Assembly (NCBI RefSeq): GCF_030697375.1 | Contig: NZ_JAUYQD010000021.1 | Coordinates: forward strand, 62,001 to 126,000 | Direction: 5' to 3' | Length of the DNA: 64,000 nucleotides | From: Rhodoferax sp. | GTDB lineage: Bacteria > Pseudomonadota > Gammaproteobacteria > Burkholderiales > Burkholderiaceae_C | In this document: one piece after another, positions 43,476 to 59,648 of the stretch | How the letters are laid out: every line of letters begins with the position of its first letter | Position numbering within the stretch: the first letter of the stretch is position 1 | Notes under the pieces: generated by a model | What the model was told of the DNA's origin: nothing | What the model saw: only the letters and a program-made list of their open reading frames with translations | Database searches by the model: none | Position numbers and translations under genes: made by a program

Positions 43476-43711
43476 GCAAAAAAAATATTGACGAGTGCGT
43501 GCGCACCAGTCTGGAAGTGTATTTCCGCGATTTGGATGGCACCGAGCCCCATGGCATGCACGACATGCTGGTGCGGGCGGTTGAAAAGCCCCTGTTGGAA
43601 GTGGTGATGGCGCAGGCCGACAACAACCAGTCCAAGGCTGCCCAATGGCTGGGTCTGAACCGCAACACCTTGCGCAAAAAACTGCTGGAGCATGCGCTGA
43701 TCACGCAGTGA
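43472..43711 (+). CDS. fis: Fis-family DNA-binding protein
   Basis: A 79-aa nucleoid protein and growth-phase regulator. The C-terminal helix-turn-helix reads NNQSKAAQWLGLNRNTLRKK, the Fis signature, and the acidic/hydrophobic N-terminal dimerisation part precedes it. Read in the dusB operon by ATGA coupling, as in many proteobacteria. Confidence 0.94.
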   Translation: MSKKNIDECVRTSLEVYFRDLDGTEPHGMHDMLVRAVEKPLLEVVMAQADNNQSKAAQWLGLNRNTLRKKLLEHALITQ

Positions 43712-43762
43712 TGTGCGCAACGTTTCTTTGTATCGATTTATTAACTTTCCGGTCCCCTCACC

Positions 43763-45382
43763 ATGAACGCACTTCTCTCCGTCTCTGACAAAACTGGCAT
43801 CCTGGAGCTGGCACAAGCCCTGCACGCCCAAGGCATCCAATTGCTCTCCACCGGCGGCACCGCCAAGCTCCTGGCCGACAAGGGCCTGCCCGTCACAGAA
43901 GTGGCCGAGATGACCGGTTTCCCTGAAATGCTGGATGGCCGCGTCAAAACCCTGCACCCCCGTGTGCACGGCGGCCTGTTGGCCCGCCGCGATGTGCCTG
44001 CGCACATGGCCGCCTTGGCCGAGCACCAGATCGACACCATCGACGTGCTGGTGGTCAATCTCTACCCGTTTGAAGCCACCGTGGCCAAGCCCGGCTGCAC
44101 GCTGGAAGACGCCATTGAGAACATCGATATTGGCGGCCCCGCCATGGTGCGCAGCGCGGCCAAAAACTGGAAAGACGTGGCGGTTCTGACTGACGCTTCG
44201 CAGTACGCCACGGTGATCGCCGAGTTGAAATCTGCGGGCAAGGTGTCCGACAAGACCAAGTTCGCCCTGAGCGTGGCCGCCTTCAACCGCATTAGCCAGT
44301 ACGACGGCGCCATCAGCGACTACCTGAGCGCTGTGCAAGTGGGCGAGGACGTGCCTGCGGGCGACGCAGCTCCCGCGTTGGACCTGTTCCCCGGCCAGAG
44401 CAACGGCCGTTTTGTCAAAGTGCAAGACCTGCGCTACGGCGAAAACTCCCACCAGCAAGCCGCGCTGTACCGCGACCTCTACCCCGCGCCCGGTTCGCTG
44501 GTCACCGCCAAGCAGCTGCGGGGCAAAGAGTTGAGCTACAACAACATTGCTGATGCCGATGCGGCCTGGGAATGCGTCAAGAGTTTTGACACCCCGGCCT
44601 GTGTGATCGTCAAACACGCCAACCCCTGCGGCGTGGCGGTGGGTGTGGACGCTTTGGAGGCCTATAGCAAGGCTTTCCAGACCGACCCCACCTCCGCATT
44701 TGGCGGCATTATTGCCCTCAACACCCCGCTGGACGAGCGTGGAGCGCTACAAATTTCGAAGCAATTTGTCGAGGTGCTGATGGCGCCCAGCTTCACCCCG
44801 GAAGCGCTGGCCGTGTTCAAAACCAAGGTGAATGTGCGCATCTTGCAAATCGACTTGCCCACGCCCTTGGGCATTCCACATTCCCGTGGGGCGAGCGATT
44901 GGGACCTGGGCCGCAACGCCGTGGACATGAAGCGTATCGGCTCCGGCATCCTGCTGCAAACCGCCGACAACCACGAACTGGCCCTGGCCGACCTGAAAGT
45001 GGTGACCGCCAAGCAGCCCACTGCCGAAGAACTGAATGACCTGCTGTTCGCCTGGAAGGTTGCCAAGTTCGTCAAGTCCAACGCCATCGTGTTCTGCAAG
45101 GGCGGCATGACCATGGGTGTGGGTGCCGGCCAGATGAGCCGCCTGGACTCGGCCCGTATCGCCAGCATCAAGGCAGGCCACGCCAATCTGTCCCTGGCGG
45201 GCACGGCCGTGGCCAGCGACGCCTTCTTCCCGTTCCGCGATGGTCTGGATGTGGTGGTGGACGCAGGCGCGACCAGCATCATCCAGCCCGGTGGCTCCAT
45301 GCGCGACGACGAAGTGATCGCCGCCGCCAACGAGCGCGGTGTGGCCATGGTGTTCAGCGGCGTGCGCCATTTCCGCCACTAA
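43763..45382 (+). CDS. purH: bifunctional AICAR transformylase/IMP cyclohydrolase
   Basis: A 539-aa enzyme for the last two steps of IMP synthesis. The N-terminal MGS-like cyclohydrolase domain has [11 protein letters not shown] and [13 protein letters not shown]. The C-terminal transformylase has [22 protein letters not shown] and ends [17 protein letters not shown] with a GVRHFRH terminus. Length is normal. Followed by a strong terminator, ending the dusB-fis-purH run. Confidence 0.96.
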   Translation: MNALLSVSDKTGILELAQALHAQGIQLLSTGGTAKLLADKGLPVTEVAEMTGFPEMLDGRVKTLHPRVHGGLLARRDVPAHMAALAEHQIDTIDVLVVNLYPFEATVAKPGCTLEDAIENIDIGGPAMVRSAAKNWKDVAVLTDASQYATVIAELKSAGKVSDKTKFALSVAAFNRISQYDGAISDYLSAVQVGEDVPAGDAAPALDLFPGQSNGRFVKVQDLRYGENSHQQAALYRDLYPAPGSLVTAKQLRGKELSYNNIADADAAWECVKSFDTPACVIVKHANPCGVAVGVDALEAYSKAFQTDPTSAFGGIIALNTPLDERGALQISKQFVEVLMAPSFTPEALAVFKTKVNVRILQIDLPTPLGIPHSRGASDWDLGRNAVDMKRIGSGILLQTADNHELALADLKVVTAKQPTAEELNDLLFAWKVAKFVKSNAIVFCKGGMTMGVGAGQMSRLDSARIASIKAGHANLSLAGTAVASDAFFPFRDGLDVVVDAGATSIIQPGGSMRDDEVIAAANERGVAMVFSGVRHFRH

Positions 45383-45407
45383 GCGGCGGATTCCTGATGT
45401 ATTGAAG

Positions 45408-45431
45408 AGGCCACCTTTGGGTGGCCTTTTT
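45408..45431 (+). terminator. Rho-independent terminator after purH
   Basis: AGGCCACC-TTTG-GGTGGCCT stem and loop followed by a T run, 25 bases after the purH stop. Confidence 0.9.
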
Positions 45432-45882
45432 CTTATGCCAAATAGGCCTCTGGCCCTTTGGATACATGCGTGAGAAGCTATTAATTTTATAGCAAAAGTA
45501 TTTGTGTGCTAGACGTTTTATGCCGATGGGTGGGCGGGGCAGGCGGACCGGGTATCCCTTCTCTGGCCCACGCTCGCGGGCGGGCTTTTCATGTTCGCCT
45601 GCATCGCTGCATGAACACGGTTGTTAGCATGCCTGCTCCGTGGCTGCCGCGAATGGGGCCGCCGAATGGACACCCGATCCACCTGCCAAGTGGCTTGGTT
45701 TGACGGGGATGGTGTATGAGATTGCGAAAAAAGAGGACGCTGCAACTGGGTCCCCCATCGCAGGTTCACCACGCGGCCACTGAAGGTGGGTCGGAGTCCG
45801 CAAGCTGTGCCGCCCGCCTTGCGCGAGGTAGACGCCGAAGACCGCCCATCAAACCATGAACTCGGTGCACAACAGCGACCAT
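45432..45882. other. 451-bp gene-free interval
   Basis: Between two opposed terminators. It holds a GCTAT-N7-ATAGC repeat (45477-45493), GC-rich sequence with short direct repeats (CGAATGG twice near 45650-45670), and only low-quality open frames on both strands. I see no recognised RNA gene, riboswitch or transposase. A small RNA is possible but unsupported. Confidence 0.5.
45477..45493. repeat. GCTAT-N7-ATAGC inverted repeat
   Basis: GCTAT TAATTTT ATAGC, a small AT-rich palindrome in the purH-hemL gap, related to the GCTATCT/AGATAGC element at 35141-35157. Confidence 0.55.
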
Positions 45883-45916
45883 AAAAAAAGGCTAAGTGCC
45901 AAATCAGCACCTAGCC
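45883..45916 (-). terminator. Rho-independent terminator after hemL
   Basis: On the minus strand GGCTAGGTGC and GCACTTAGCC pair (one mismatch) around a 7-base loop, followed by TTTTTTT. It lies 32 bases past the hemL stop. Confidence 0.88.
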
Positions 45917-45947
45917 CGCATAGAACCTGCGTGAGCAGCTTCTCTTT

Positions 45948-47264
45948 TTATAGCAGATTGAACACCTCGGCCGCCGCCGCCACGGTCTCGGCGATGTCGG
46001 TATCGGTGTGCGCCGCGCTCATGAATCCGGCTTCGTACAGCGCCGGGGCAAAGTACACGCCCCGGTCCAGCAGGCCGTGGAACAGGGTGTTGAAACGTTT
46101 GTTGTCGGTGGTCATCACCTTGGCGTAGTTCTGCGGCAGGCTGTCGAACAGGAAGAAGCCGAACATGCCGCCCTCCGAGTCGCCGCAGAACGGCACCCCG
46201 GCCTTATCCGCCGCGCCTTGCAGGCCGCTGATCAGGGATTGTGTCTTTCGACCCAAGGCTTCGTAGAAACCGGGTTTGCCAATTTCCTTGAGTGTGGCCA
46301 AACCGCAGGCCGTGGCCACCGGATTTCCCGACAGGGTGCCCGCCTGGTAGACCGTGCCGATGGGTGCCAGGTGCTCCATGACAGCACGCTTGCCGCCGAA
46401 CGCCGCCAGTGGCATGCCGCCGCCAATGACCTTGCCCATGACCGTCATGTCGGGCTCAAAGCCGGGGATGTCGCGGGCGTACACACTTTGCGCGCTGCCC
46501 ATGGCCACGCGGAAACCGGTCATGACTTCGTCAAAAATGAACAGCACACCGTACCGGTCGCAGAGTTCGCGGCAGCGGCGCACAAAGGGCACGCTGGCGC
46601 GCACAAAGTTCATATTGCCGGCGATCGGCTCAATGATCAGGCAGGCCAGGTCCTTGCCGTGTAGCGCGAAGGCTTCGTCCAGTTGTTGCAGGTTGTTGTA
46701 TTCCAGCACCAGGGTGTGCTGCACCACTTCGGGAGGGACGCCGGAGCTGGTGGGGTTGCCAAAAGTGGCCAGGCCCGAGCCGGCCTTGACCAGCAGTGCA
46801 TCGGCATGGCCGTGGTAGCAGCCTTCGAACTTGATGAGCTTGTTGCGGCCGGTCGCGCCGCGGGCCAGGCGGATGGCGCTCATGCCGGCTTCGGTGCCCG
46901 AGCTGACCAGGCGCACCATGTCCATGCTGGGCACACGTTCCAGAATGGCTTCGGCCAGTTCCACTTCGCGTTCGGTGGGGGCACCGAAGGAAAATCCTTC
47001 CAGAATGGCTTTTTGCACCGCGTCCACCACCGCCGGGTGGCCGTGGCCCAGAATCATCGGACCCCAGGAGCCAATGTAGTCGATGTATTTTTTGTCGTTG
47101 GCGTCCCAAAAGTACGCGCCCTGGGCGCGCGCGACAAAACGGGGTGTTCCGCCGACGGCCTTAAAGGCGCGCACAGGGGAGTTGACGCCCCCGGGAATAA
47201 CCCGGGCGGCGCGTTCGAAAAGCTGTTGGTTGCGATCTGCTGGCATGTTAGTGGCGTGTGGCAT
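45948..47264 (-). CDS. hemL: glutamate-1-semialdehyde 2,1-aminomutase
   Basis: A 438-aa PLP-dependent class III aminotransferase that makes 5-aminolevulinate in the C5 haem pathway. Motifs: [11 protein letters not shown] near the start, [40 protein letters not shown], and [11 protein letters not shown] with the PLP Lys. Start is ambiguous: ATG 47264 overlaps thiD by 17 bases and ATG 47246 follows its stop directly; neither has a clear ribosome binding site. Probably translated from the thiD-hemL transcript. Confidence 0.93.
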   Translation of the reverse strand: MPHATNMPADRNQQLFERAARVIPGGVNSPVRAFKAVGGTPRFVARAQGAYFWDANDKKYIDYIGSWGPMILGHGHPAVVDAVQKAILEGFSFGAPTEREVELAEAILERVPSMDMVRLVSSGTEAGMSAIRLARGATGRNKLIKFEGCYHGHADALLVKAGSGLATFGNPTSSGVPPEVVQHTLVLEYNNLQQLDEAFALHGKDLACLIIEPIAGNMNFVRASVPFVRRCRELCDRYGVLFIFDEVMTGFRVAMGSAQSVYARDIPGFEPDMTVMGKVIGGGMPLAAFGGKRAVMEHLAPIGTVYQAGTLSGNPVATACGLATLKEIGKPGFYEALGRKTQSLISGLQGAADKAGVPFCGDSEGGMFGFFLFDSLPQNYAKVMTTDNKRFNTLFHGLLDRGVYFAPALYEAGFMSAAHTDTDIAETVAAAAEVFNLL

Positions 47265-48153
47265 TGGGTGAGATTTCAAAGGTGGATTCTTCGTGTTCGT
47301 CGTCAGTTTCCGGGTGGGCCCAGAACAGACGGTCAGGCAATACATTGCCCATGCCGGGGCGAAAACCGCTCTCCAGGCAGCGATCCAGGTAGCTCAAGCT
47401 CTCAGTCACGGCCTCGGCCAGCTCACTGCCGTTGGCAATCAAAGCGGCCACGGCGGCCGACAGTGTGTCGCCCGCGCCGCAGAAAACGGCTTCGAACCGT
47501 TCGAATTTGTGGCTGCACAGAATGGCATCTGGCGTGCACAACACGTTGTCGATGAACTGCTCGGGCAAGGGAATTCCCGTCACCAGGGTGTAGGGCACGC
47601 CAAACTCGTTGGCCGCTTTGGCAATGTCCTGGGCCGACGGGTTGTGCTCGGAACTCCAGTCCGGCAGCAGCCAGCGGGACAAGGTGCTGTGGTTTCCAAC
47701 CAACACCGTGGTTTGGGGGAGCAGCAGCTCGTTGTAGGCGTCCAGGTAGAGGTCGGTCTGGTCTTCCTGCCACCAGGAGAGGTCTGGCATATAAGCGACC
47801 AAGGGCACATCCGCATAGTCAGAAGCCAACTCCGCCACCGCACTGATATTTTCGGGTGTGCCGACAAAACCCACCTTGAACACCTGTACCGGAATGTCCT
47901 CCAAGATGGTGCGTGCTTGTTCTGTGACCGCTTCGTCGTCAAAGGGAAAGTGGTCGTAGACCTCGGCTGTATCGCGAGCGTAAGCGCCGGTGATCACCGG
48001 CAGCGCGTGTGCGCCCACCGATGCGATGGCGGTGAGGTCGGCGGTGATGCCGCCTGCGCCACTGGCGTCATTGGCATTGAAGACCATGACGCAAGCCGAT
48101 GGGCCTTCATCAAGATCATCTTCGTCGGCGGATGGGGGGGGGGATGCCTGCAT
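47248..48153 (-). CDS. thiD: hydroxymethylpyrimidine (phospho)kinase-like protein (ThiD family)
   Basis: A 301-aa ribokinase-fold kinase. [15 protein letters not shown] near residue 27 matches the ThiD N-terminal motif, and the ATP-site segment reads [14 protein letters not shown]. Canonical ThiD has GxGC there, while GAGD is usual in pyridoxal kinases and ribokinases, so the substrate is not certain. ATG 48153 follows a G-run leader. Transcribed divergently from the rubredoxin gene. Confidence 0.75.
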   Translation of the reverse strand: MQASPPPSADEDDLDEGPSACVMVFNANDASGAGGITADLTAIASVGAHALPVITGAYARDTAEVYDHFPFDDEAVTEQARTILEDIPVQVFKVGFVGTPENISAVAELASDYADVPLVAYMPDLSWWQEDQTDLYLDAYNELLLPQTTVLVGNHSTLSRWLLPDWSSEHNPSAQDIAKAANEFGVPYTLVTGIPLPEQFIDNVLCTPDAILCSHKFERFEAVFCGAGDTLSAAVAALIANGSELAEAVTESLSYLDRCLESGFRPGMGNVLPDRLFWAHPETDDEHEESTFEISPNATRH

Positions 48154-48273
48154 CTATGGGCCTGTGTTCGGGTTTATCCTCAGGCAGAATGGCCAATTTT
48201 CGGCGGCCACAGGGCATTTTGCCTACGCTGCCTCTATACAATGATTGCATTCTATTCGAAGGCCCTATAAGCT

Positions 48274-48447
48274 GTGACCGATACTAAAACCTGGATGTGT
48301 CTGATTTGCGGCTGGATTTATGACGAGATGGTAGGTGCACCCGATCATGGTATTGCCCCCGGTACATTGTGGTCGGCAGTGCCCATGAACTGGACCTGCC
48401 CTGAATGCGGCGCACGCAAAGAAGATTTCGAAATGGTTCAAATTTAA
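48274..48447 (+). CDS. rubredoxin
   Basis: A 57-aa electron carrier, GTG start 48274. The two iron-binding knuckles are MCLICGWIYDE and WTCPECGARKEDFE (four Cys), with the expected DPDHGI-like PDHGIAPGTLWSAVP spacer. Single-iron rubredoxins donate electrons to oxygenases or peroxide-removing enzymes. It lies upstream of pilG and may share its promoter region. Confidence 0.94.
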   Translation: MTDTKTWMCLICGWIYDEMVGAPDHGIAPGTLWSAVPMNWTCPECGARKEDFEMVQI

Positions 48448-48512
48448 AGGCATATGGTTTCAACGGCGTTTAGGGTCCGTAGCCGCCTTGCAATGTTCAG
48501 GAGCAACGCTTT

Positions 48513-48911
48513 GTGAGTATTTCTGCATCGACTTTCAAAGTCCTGGTCATTGACGACAGCAACACCATACGGCGCAGTGCGGAGATTTTTCTCAAGCAAG
48601 GCGGTCATGAGGTCATGCTGGCCGAAGATGGCTTTGACGCATTGGCCAAGGTCAGTGATTACCAGCCCCACCTTATTTTTTGCGATATCCTGATGCCCCG
48701 ATTGGATGGATACCAAACGTGCGCCATTATCAAGCGCAACGCGAAATTTTCTGGAGTGCCTGTGGTGATGCTATCTTCCAAAGATGGTGTGTTTGACAAG
48801 GCGCGTGGGCGCATGGTGGGCGCGCAGGACTATTTAACCAAACCTTTTACCAAGGATCAATTGTTACAAGCTGTGCAGCAGTTTGGAGCAGTTTTGCAAG
48901 GAGCTATTTGA
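48513..48911 (+). CDS. pilG: twitching motility response regulator PilG
   Basis: A 132-aa stand-alone receiver domain. VLVIDDSNTIRRSAE, LIFCDILMPRLDG (phospho-acceptor Asp) and the KPFTK Lys segment are complete. GTG 48513 with AGGAG nine bases upstream. First gene of a pilG-pilH-pilI-pilJ-chpA operon; PilG acts on pilus extension and cAMP signalling in the Chp system. Confidence 0.9.
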   Translation: MSISASTFKVLVIDDSNTIRRSAEIFLKQGGHEVMLAEDGFDALAKVSDYQPHLIFCDILMPRLDGYQTCAIIKRNAKFSGVPVVMLSSKDGVFDKARGRMVGAQDYLTKPFTKDQLLQAVQQFGAVLQGAI

Positions 48912-49276
48912 TGGCCATTAATAAAGTACTTATCGTTGACGATTCAAAAACAGAGATCATGTTCCTTACGGAATTGCTGCAAAAAAATGGCTTTGTCGTG
49001 CGCTCTGCGGAAAATGCGGATGAGGCGTTCAAGCGTCTGACCGAAGAAAAGCCCGATCTGATTTTGATGGATGTGGTCATGCCGGGGCAAAATGGATTCC
49101 AGCTGACCCGCTCCATCAACCGCACCCCTGAGTACGCCGATGTGCCCATCATCATCTGCACCAGCAAAAATCTGGAGACAGACCGTGTGTGGGGTATGCG
49201 CCAAGGTGCACGTGACTACATTACCAAACCGGTAGACCCTTCCGAATTGTTGGCCAAAATCAAGGCTTTGGGCTGA
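48911..49276 (+). CDS. pilH: twitching motility response regulator PilH
   Basis: A 121-aa receiver domain with VLIVDDSKTEIMFL, LILMDVVMPGQNGFQ and the ITKPVD segment, as in PilH. ATG 48911 overlaps the pilG stop TGA by one base. In the Chp system it tempers the pilus signal opposite to PilG. Confidence 0.9.
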   Translation: MAINKVLIVDDSKTEIMFLTELLQKNGFVVRSAENADEAFKRLTEEKPDLILMDVVMPGQNGFQLTRSINRTPEYADVPIIICTSKNLETDRVWGMRQGARDYITKPVDPSELLAKIKALG

Positions 49277-49288
49277 TTCGCGGCGCTC

Positions 49289-49819
49289 ATGGCTAACCGA
49301 GAAGCAATCCGAGAACTCCAGGCCCGGTTGGCTAGCCGCTTGCAGGCTGCCCGCGATGAGGGTGTGTCTGTGGCCTGGCTCGCCGTCAGGGCGGGAGGTC
49401 AGAACTACCTTTTTCCACTGGGGCAGTCTGGGGAGATTTATCCATTGTCCAACCTGCAAGCGGTGCCCTATGCGCGCCCTTGGTTTCGTGGCGTCTTGAA
49501 TATCCGTGGTGGCCTTTTTGGGGTGGTCGATATGGCCACCTTTATTGCCGACAGCGGAGGGCTTGCCCGAACAGAGTCTGCTGCGCAGGAGCCGAGTGTG
49601 GTTACGCTGAATGCGGCTTTGGAGGTGAATTGCGCCTTGCAAGTCGATGGTTTGGCGGGTTTGCGGGGCGCTGATGCGTTCACATCCTCGACACCGCCTA
49701 CGCCTGCAGACCCTGCTTACTTCGGCAATCGTTTTGTAGATTCCGAGGGTGGCCATTGGCAGGAAATTAATCTGCGTACTTTGTCTTTATCTCCTCAATT
49801 TTTGAGCATCAGCGCTTAG
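49289..49819 (+). CDS. pilI: CheW-like adaptor PilI
   Basis: A 176-aa CheW-domain protein coupling receptor PilJ to kinase ChpA. Core strands QNYLFPLGQSGEIYPL and VLNIRGGLFGVVDM match CheW, and gene position between pilH and pilJ fixes the name. It has an N-terminal helical extension of about 30 residues. Confidence 0.88.
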   Translation: MANREAIRELQARLASRLQAARDEGVSVAWLAVRAGGQNYLFPLGQSGEIYPLSNLQAVPYARPWFRGVLNIRGGLFGVVDMATFIADSGGLARTESAAQEPSVVTLNAALEVNCALQVDGLAGLRGADAFTSSTPPTPADPAYFGNRFVDSEGGHWQEINLRTLSLSPQFLSISA

Positions 49820-49838
49820 TTCACTGTAAGGCTTCACC

Positions 49839-52106
49839 ATGTCCGTTGTCGATCAATTGAAAAATTTGTTTTCCAAAAAGCAGTCTGATTCCGAATTGGA
49901 TTCCCGGCTCAGTCTTGCCATGCCGGACGGTTCAGTGGACATGAGCGGTACCGAGACCGTACAGGTTGACCAAGCGCCCATCAAAGACGAGCCAGTCCGT
50001 GTGGTCGAGAAGCCAGTTGATGTTTTGGTGGATGAAAAAGACTTGATTTCGCTTCCGGGCCTAGGGGCTCGAACCGTGGTTCAGCACCAGCGTATTCTTT
50101 CCATCATGCTGGGCTTCGCATTGCTGCTGCTTGCTGTGGTGACCTTTTACACTTTGAATCAGTCCGATAAAGTTGCGCAGCAGTTGGGAGCAACCGGTCA
50201 AGCATTGATGCAGTCGCAGCGTCTTGCCAAATCGGTGTCGCAGGCCGTCGTCGGAAGTGCGCAGGCCTTTCCTGACGTGTCCGAGAGTTCTGGTGTTCTG
50301 GTGAAAGCCGTTCGGGGATTGCAGGGGGGCGACGATGAAATGCGCTTGGCCGCACTGAATGAAAGTTTTTCCCCTCAGTTGGGCAAGGTGGTGCCCTTGG
50401 TGGAGCGCGCCGAAAAGAATGCAAAAGCTGTGATGGGGCAGCAAAAAATTCTGACCCAAATTGGATCGGCTTTGCGCTTGATCAATCGCCAGTCCTCTGA
50501 CCTGTTGGAAATCGCCGAAACTATTTCTTCGTTGAAGTTGCAACAAAATGCGCCTGCCGTTGAAATCTCCGCGGTGGGTCAATTGGTGATGTTGACCCAG
50601 CGGATTGGTAAATCTTCCAACGAGTTTTTGACTTCTGAGGGCGTTAGTCCAGAGGCCGTTTTCTTGCTGGGTAAAGACTTGAATACCTTCAAGGAAATCT
50701 CAGAAGGTTTGCTTTCGGGGAGTTCGGAATTGCGCTTGACAGCATCCAAAGACGCGGCAACCCGTGAGCAATTGCAGGCCTTGATCACGATGTACGGCGA
50801 GACCCGCGTGCAGGCGGGCGCCATTTTGGGCAATTTGCAGGGTTTGGTGTCTGCACGTGAAGCGCAGGGCGCCATTATTGAAGACAGCGAACCTCTGCGC
50901 CGCAATCTGGAAGAGTTGCAGGGAGAATTGTCTGCCCAGGCTGGCATTGGCGGCTTGGTGTTGGTCGTCCTGATCGTCGCGGCAGTTTTTGCGTTGGTTT
51001 GTGCGGGAGGACTCTCCTATGTCCAGTTGCAGGACAGCCGCAAGCGGCAGGTGGTGGCCGAAGACCAGCGCTTGGAGGCTGAGCGGCAAGAGCAGGACGC
51101 TAAGCGGGTGAACGACGCAAACCAGGCTGCGATTTTGCGGCTGATGAACGAATTGCAAACCGTTGCGGAAGGTGATTTGACCCAAGAAGCTACGGTGACG
51201 GAAGACATTACCGGCGCGATTGCTGACTCGGTGAACTACACGGTGGAAGAGTTGCGCTCTCTGGTGTCCAACGTGCAGAACACGGCGGCACGGGTTGCGC
51301 AGACGACGGCGGATGTAGATGCTACTTCGACCGAGCTGTTGGCTGCATCCAATGAGCAACTCCATGAAATTCGTGAAACCGGGCGTTCGGTTGTGGATAT
51401 GGCGGGGCGCATTAATGAGGTGTCTGTACAGGCGCAAGAGTCTGCAACGGTGGCGCGTCAGTCGCTGTTGGCGGCAGAGTCCGGCTTGACTGCGGTGCAA
51501 AACGCCATCGGCGGTATGAATTCCATCCGAGATCAAATTCAAGAAACTTCCAAGCGGATCAAGCGCTTGGGCGAGTCCTCACAAGAAATTGGTGAAATTA
51601 CCGAGCTGATCTCGGACATTACCGAGCAAACCAACGTGCTGGCGCTCAACGCAGCCATCCAGGCGGCCTCTGCGGGAGAAGCTGGACGAGGATTCTCTGT
51701 GGTTGCTGAAGAGGTTCAGCGCCTGGCGGAGCGTTCAGCGGATGCGACACGGCAGATCTCTGCACTGGTGAAAGCCATTCAAACGGACACGCAAGACGCG
51801 ATTGGCGCTATGGAGCGTTCGACCCAGGGTGTGGTTGAGGGGGCAAAGTTGTCCGACAATGCCGGTACCGCTTTGACCGAAATCGACAAGGTTTCACGCC
51901 GGGTTGCTGAGTTGATTGAGCAGATTTCCAGCTCTGCATCCCGTGAAGCTGGCTTGGCCAATGTCGTGGCAGACAACATTCAGCACATTTTTGCCGTAAC
52001 AGAACAAACGGGTGAAGGCACGCGTGTCACGGCCAATCAAGTGCGGGAACTCTCCCGTATGGCTGAGGAACTGCGTCAATCGGTGTCGCGTTTCAAAATC
52101 GCGTGA
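49839..52106 (+). CDS. pilJ: methyl-accepting chemotaxis-like receptor PilJ
   Basis: A 755-aa receptor. An N-terminal cytoplasmic stretch of 85 residues precedes TM1 (about 86-106), then a periplasmic PilJ domain with two helical repeats (about 107-370), TM2 (about 375-395), HAMP, and a signalling coiled coil whose tip reads NVLALNAAIQAASAGEAGRGF and EVQRLAERSADAT. It senses surface contact or pilus state and activates ChpA. The longer-than-usual N-terminal tail before TM1 is unusual for PilJ. Confidence 0.92.
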   Translation: MSVVDQLKNLFSKKQSDSELDSRLSLAMPDGSVDMSGTETVQVDQAPIKDEPVRVVEKPVDVLVDEKDLISLPGLGARTVVQHQRILSIMLGFALLLLAVVTFYTLNQSDKVAQQLGATGQALMQSQRLAKSVSQAVVGSAQAFPDVSESSGVLVKAVRGLQGGDDEMRLAALNESFSPQLGKVVPLVERAEKNAKAVMGQQKILTQIGSALRLINRQSSDLLEIAETISSLKLQQNAPAVEISAVGQLVMLTQRIGKSSNEFLTSEGVSPEAVFLLGKDLNTFKEISEGLLSGSSELRLTASKDAATREQLQALITMYGETRVQAGAILGNLQGLVSAREAQGAIIEDSEPLRRNLEELQGELSAQAGIGGLVLVVLIVAAVFALVCAGGLSYVQLQDSRKRQVVAEDQRLEAERQEQDAKRVNDANQAAILRLMNELQTVAEGDLTQEATVTEDITGAIADSVNYTVEELRSLVSNVQNTAARVAQTTADVDATSTELLAASNEQLHEIRETGRSVVDMAGRINEVSVQAQESATVARQSLLAAESGLTAVQNAIGGMNSIRDQIQETSKRIKRLGESSQEIGEITELISDITEQTNVLALNAAIQAASAGEAGRGFSVVAEEVQRLAERSADATRQISALVKAIQTDTQDAIGAMERSTQGVVEGAKLSDNAGTALTEIDKVSRRVAELIEQISSSASREAGLANVVADNIQHIFAVTEQTGEGTRVTANQVRELSRMAEELRQSVSRFKIA

Positions 52107-52165
52107 CCACTCCGATTTTTCCCTACTTACGTCCAGAAAAGTGACCCCCAGGAGAGCCTGAACCC

Positions 52166-58131
<5,966 letters not shown>

Positions 58132-58159
<28 letters not shown>

Positions 58160-59625
58160 GTCGTTTTTCGCACTGCACTGTAGCGCTGTAGGGTCAGTGC
58201 CCGGGCTTGGGCGTGGTCTACGATGGGCCTTGGGTAGTTCTCGCCCAACACAACTCCTGCGGCAGCGAGTGCCTTCGGTTGGGCTGACCACGGCGCATGA
58301 ATGGATGAAGGGTCCATTCGTGCCAGCTGCGGCAAGTACCGCTTGATGAATTTCCCCTGTGCATCAAACCGCGCGCTTTGATGGATTGGGTTAAAAATTC
58401 GGAAGTAGGGCTGTGCGTCACAACCGCTGGAACTCACCCATTGCCATCCACCGTTGTTGGCGGACAAGTCAAAGTCATTGAGTTTCAACGCAAAATAACG
58501 TTCACCCCAACGCCAGTCAATTCCCAGGTGCTTCACCAGAAAACTTCCTGCGACCATGCGCAAGCGGTTGTGCATGTAGCCGGTTTGGTTGAGTTGCGCC
58601 ATCGCAGCATCGACCAGGGGGTAGCCGGTGACGCCTTGGCACCAGGCTTCAAAAAGGGCTTGCGCCTTGTCGCCTTGCTCCCACTGGATGTGATCGTATT
58701 CAGGTTTGAATGCGCGCTCGGCTACATAAGGGAAGTTCGCAAGAATCTGAAAATAGAAATCGCGCCATGCCAGCTCACTCAGCCACACCGAGGCGCCTAC
58801 ACTTCCGTGAAGTTGCCGCTGTAGCGCCAATGCCACCAGATGCCGAATGGAGACGGTGCCAAACCGCAAATGTATGCCGAGGTAGCTAGGTCCCTTAACC
58901 GAGGGAAAGTCGCGTGTGCGGTCATAGTCGTCTAAACGGAGCCAGAAATCGTCCAATGCGCTGGAGCCTCCAGACATCCCTGTGCCAATGCCCAATTGTT
59001 GCAAGTTGGTTTGGTAAAAACCAAGCGATTCCAGTGTTGGTACGGGGTTGGCATGACGCGTAGGTCGCTCAGCCAGAACCTGACCTGCTGTCAGCCTGGC
59101 ATGCATGGCCATTGATCCATTGTCCAGTTTGGTCAGCCACGCCCGCTTGTAAGGCGTAAACACGCTATAGGGTTTGCCCAATTGGTTCAGGATCTCACGG
59201 CGTTCAAAGATGACGTGGTCTTTGACGGTGACCATGGCGATTTGCTGTGACGCCAATGCATTGCGTACGTCGAGATCACGGGCTTGCGCCTGGGGTTCAT
59301 AGTCATGTGCTGCAAAGATCGCTTGGGCACCCAGTTCTCGGGCCAAGGTGGGAATGGCGTTAGCGGCCCAATCGTGCAGAACGATCAATCCAGCCAAGGG
59401 TTTGCCCGCAAGTGTCCGCAGACGGGCATCAAGCTCCACCAAGGACTCGCGGATGAACTCCACTCGGCGATCAGTACGTGGCAGCTTGTCCAGGATCGTG
59501 CGATCGAAGACAAATACGCAGTAAACCTGGCTGCAGCTTGCCAATGCCGCGTTGAGCGCGGCGTTATCTTCGGTGCGCAGGTCGCGGCGAAACCACACCA
59601 GTCCGGTCTTGAATTGAATTTGCAT
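58132..59625 (-). CDS. phrB: deoxyribodipyrimidine photolyase (cryptochrome/photolyase family)
   Basis: A 497-aa photolyase, class I type. The antenna-domain start [20 protein letters not shown] is at residues 9-28; the C-terminal FAD domain contains [29 protein letters not shown] and SANNGGWQW, all conserved. It repairs UV cyclobutane dimers using light. The stop lies within the end of chpA on the opposite strand. Confidence 0.92.
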
Positions 59626-59648
59626 TGCTGCCGTTAAAATCTTGGCCT

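Noticed and set aside
45600..45830. Cobalamin riboswitch or 6S RNA in the purH-hemL gap
   Set aside because: A GCCACTG match and GC-rich stems caught the eye, but the conserved B12 box and the 6S closing stem and bubble are not found in order.
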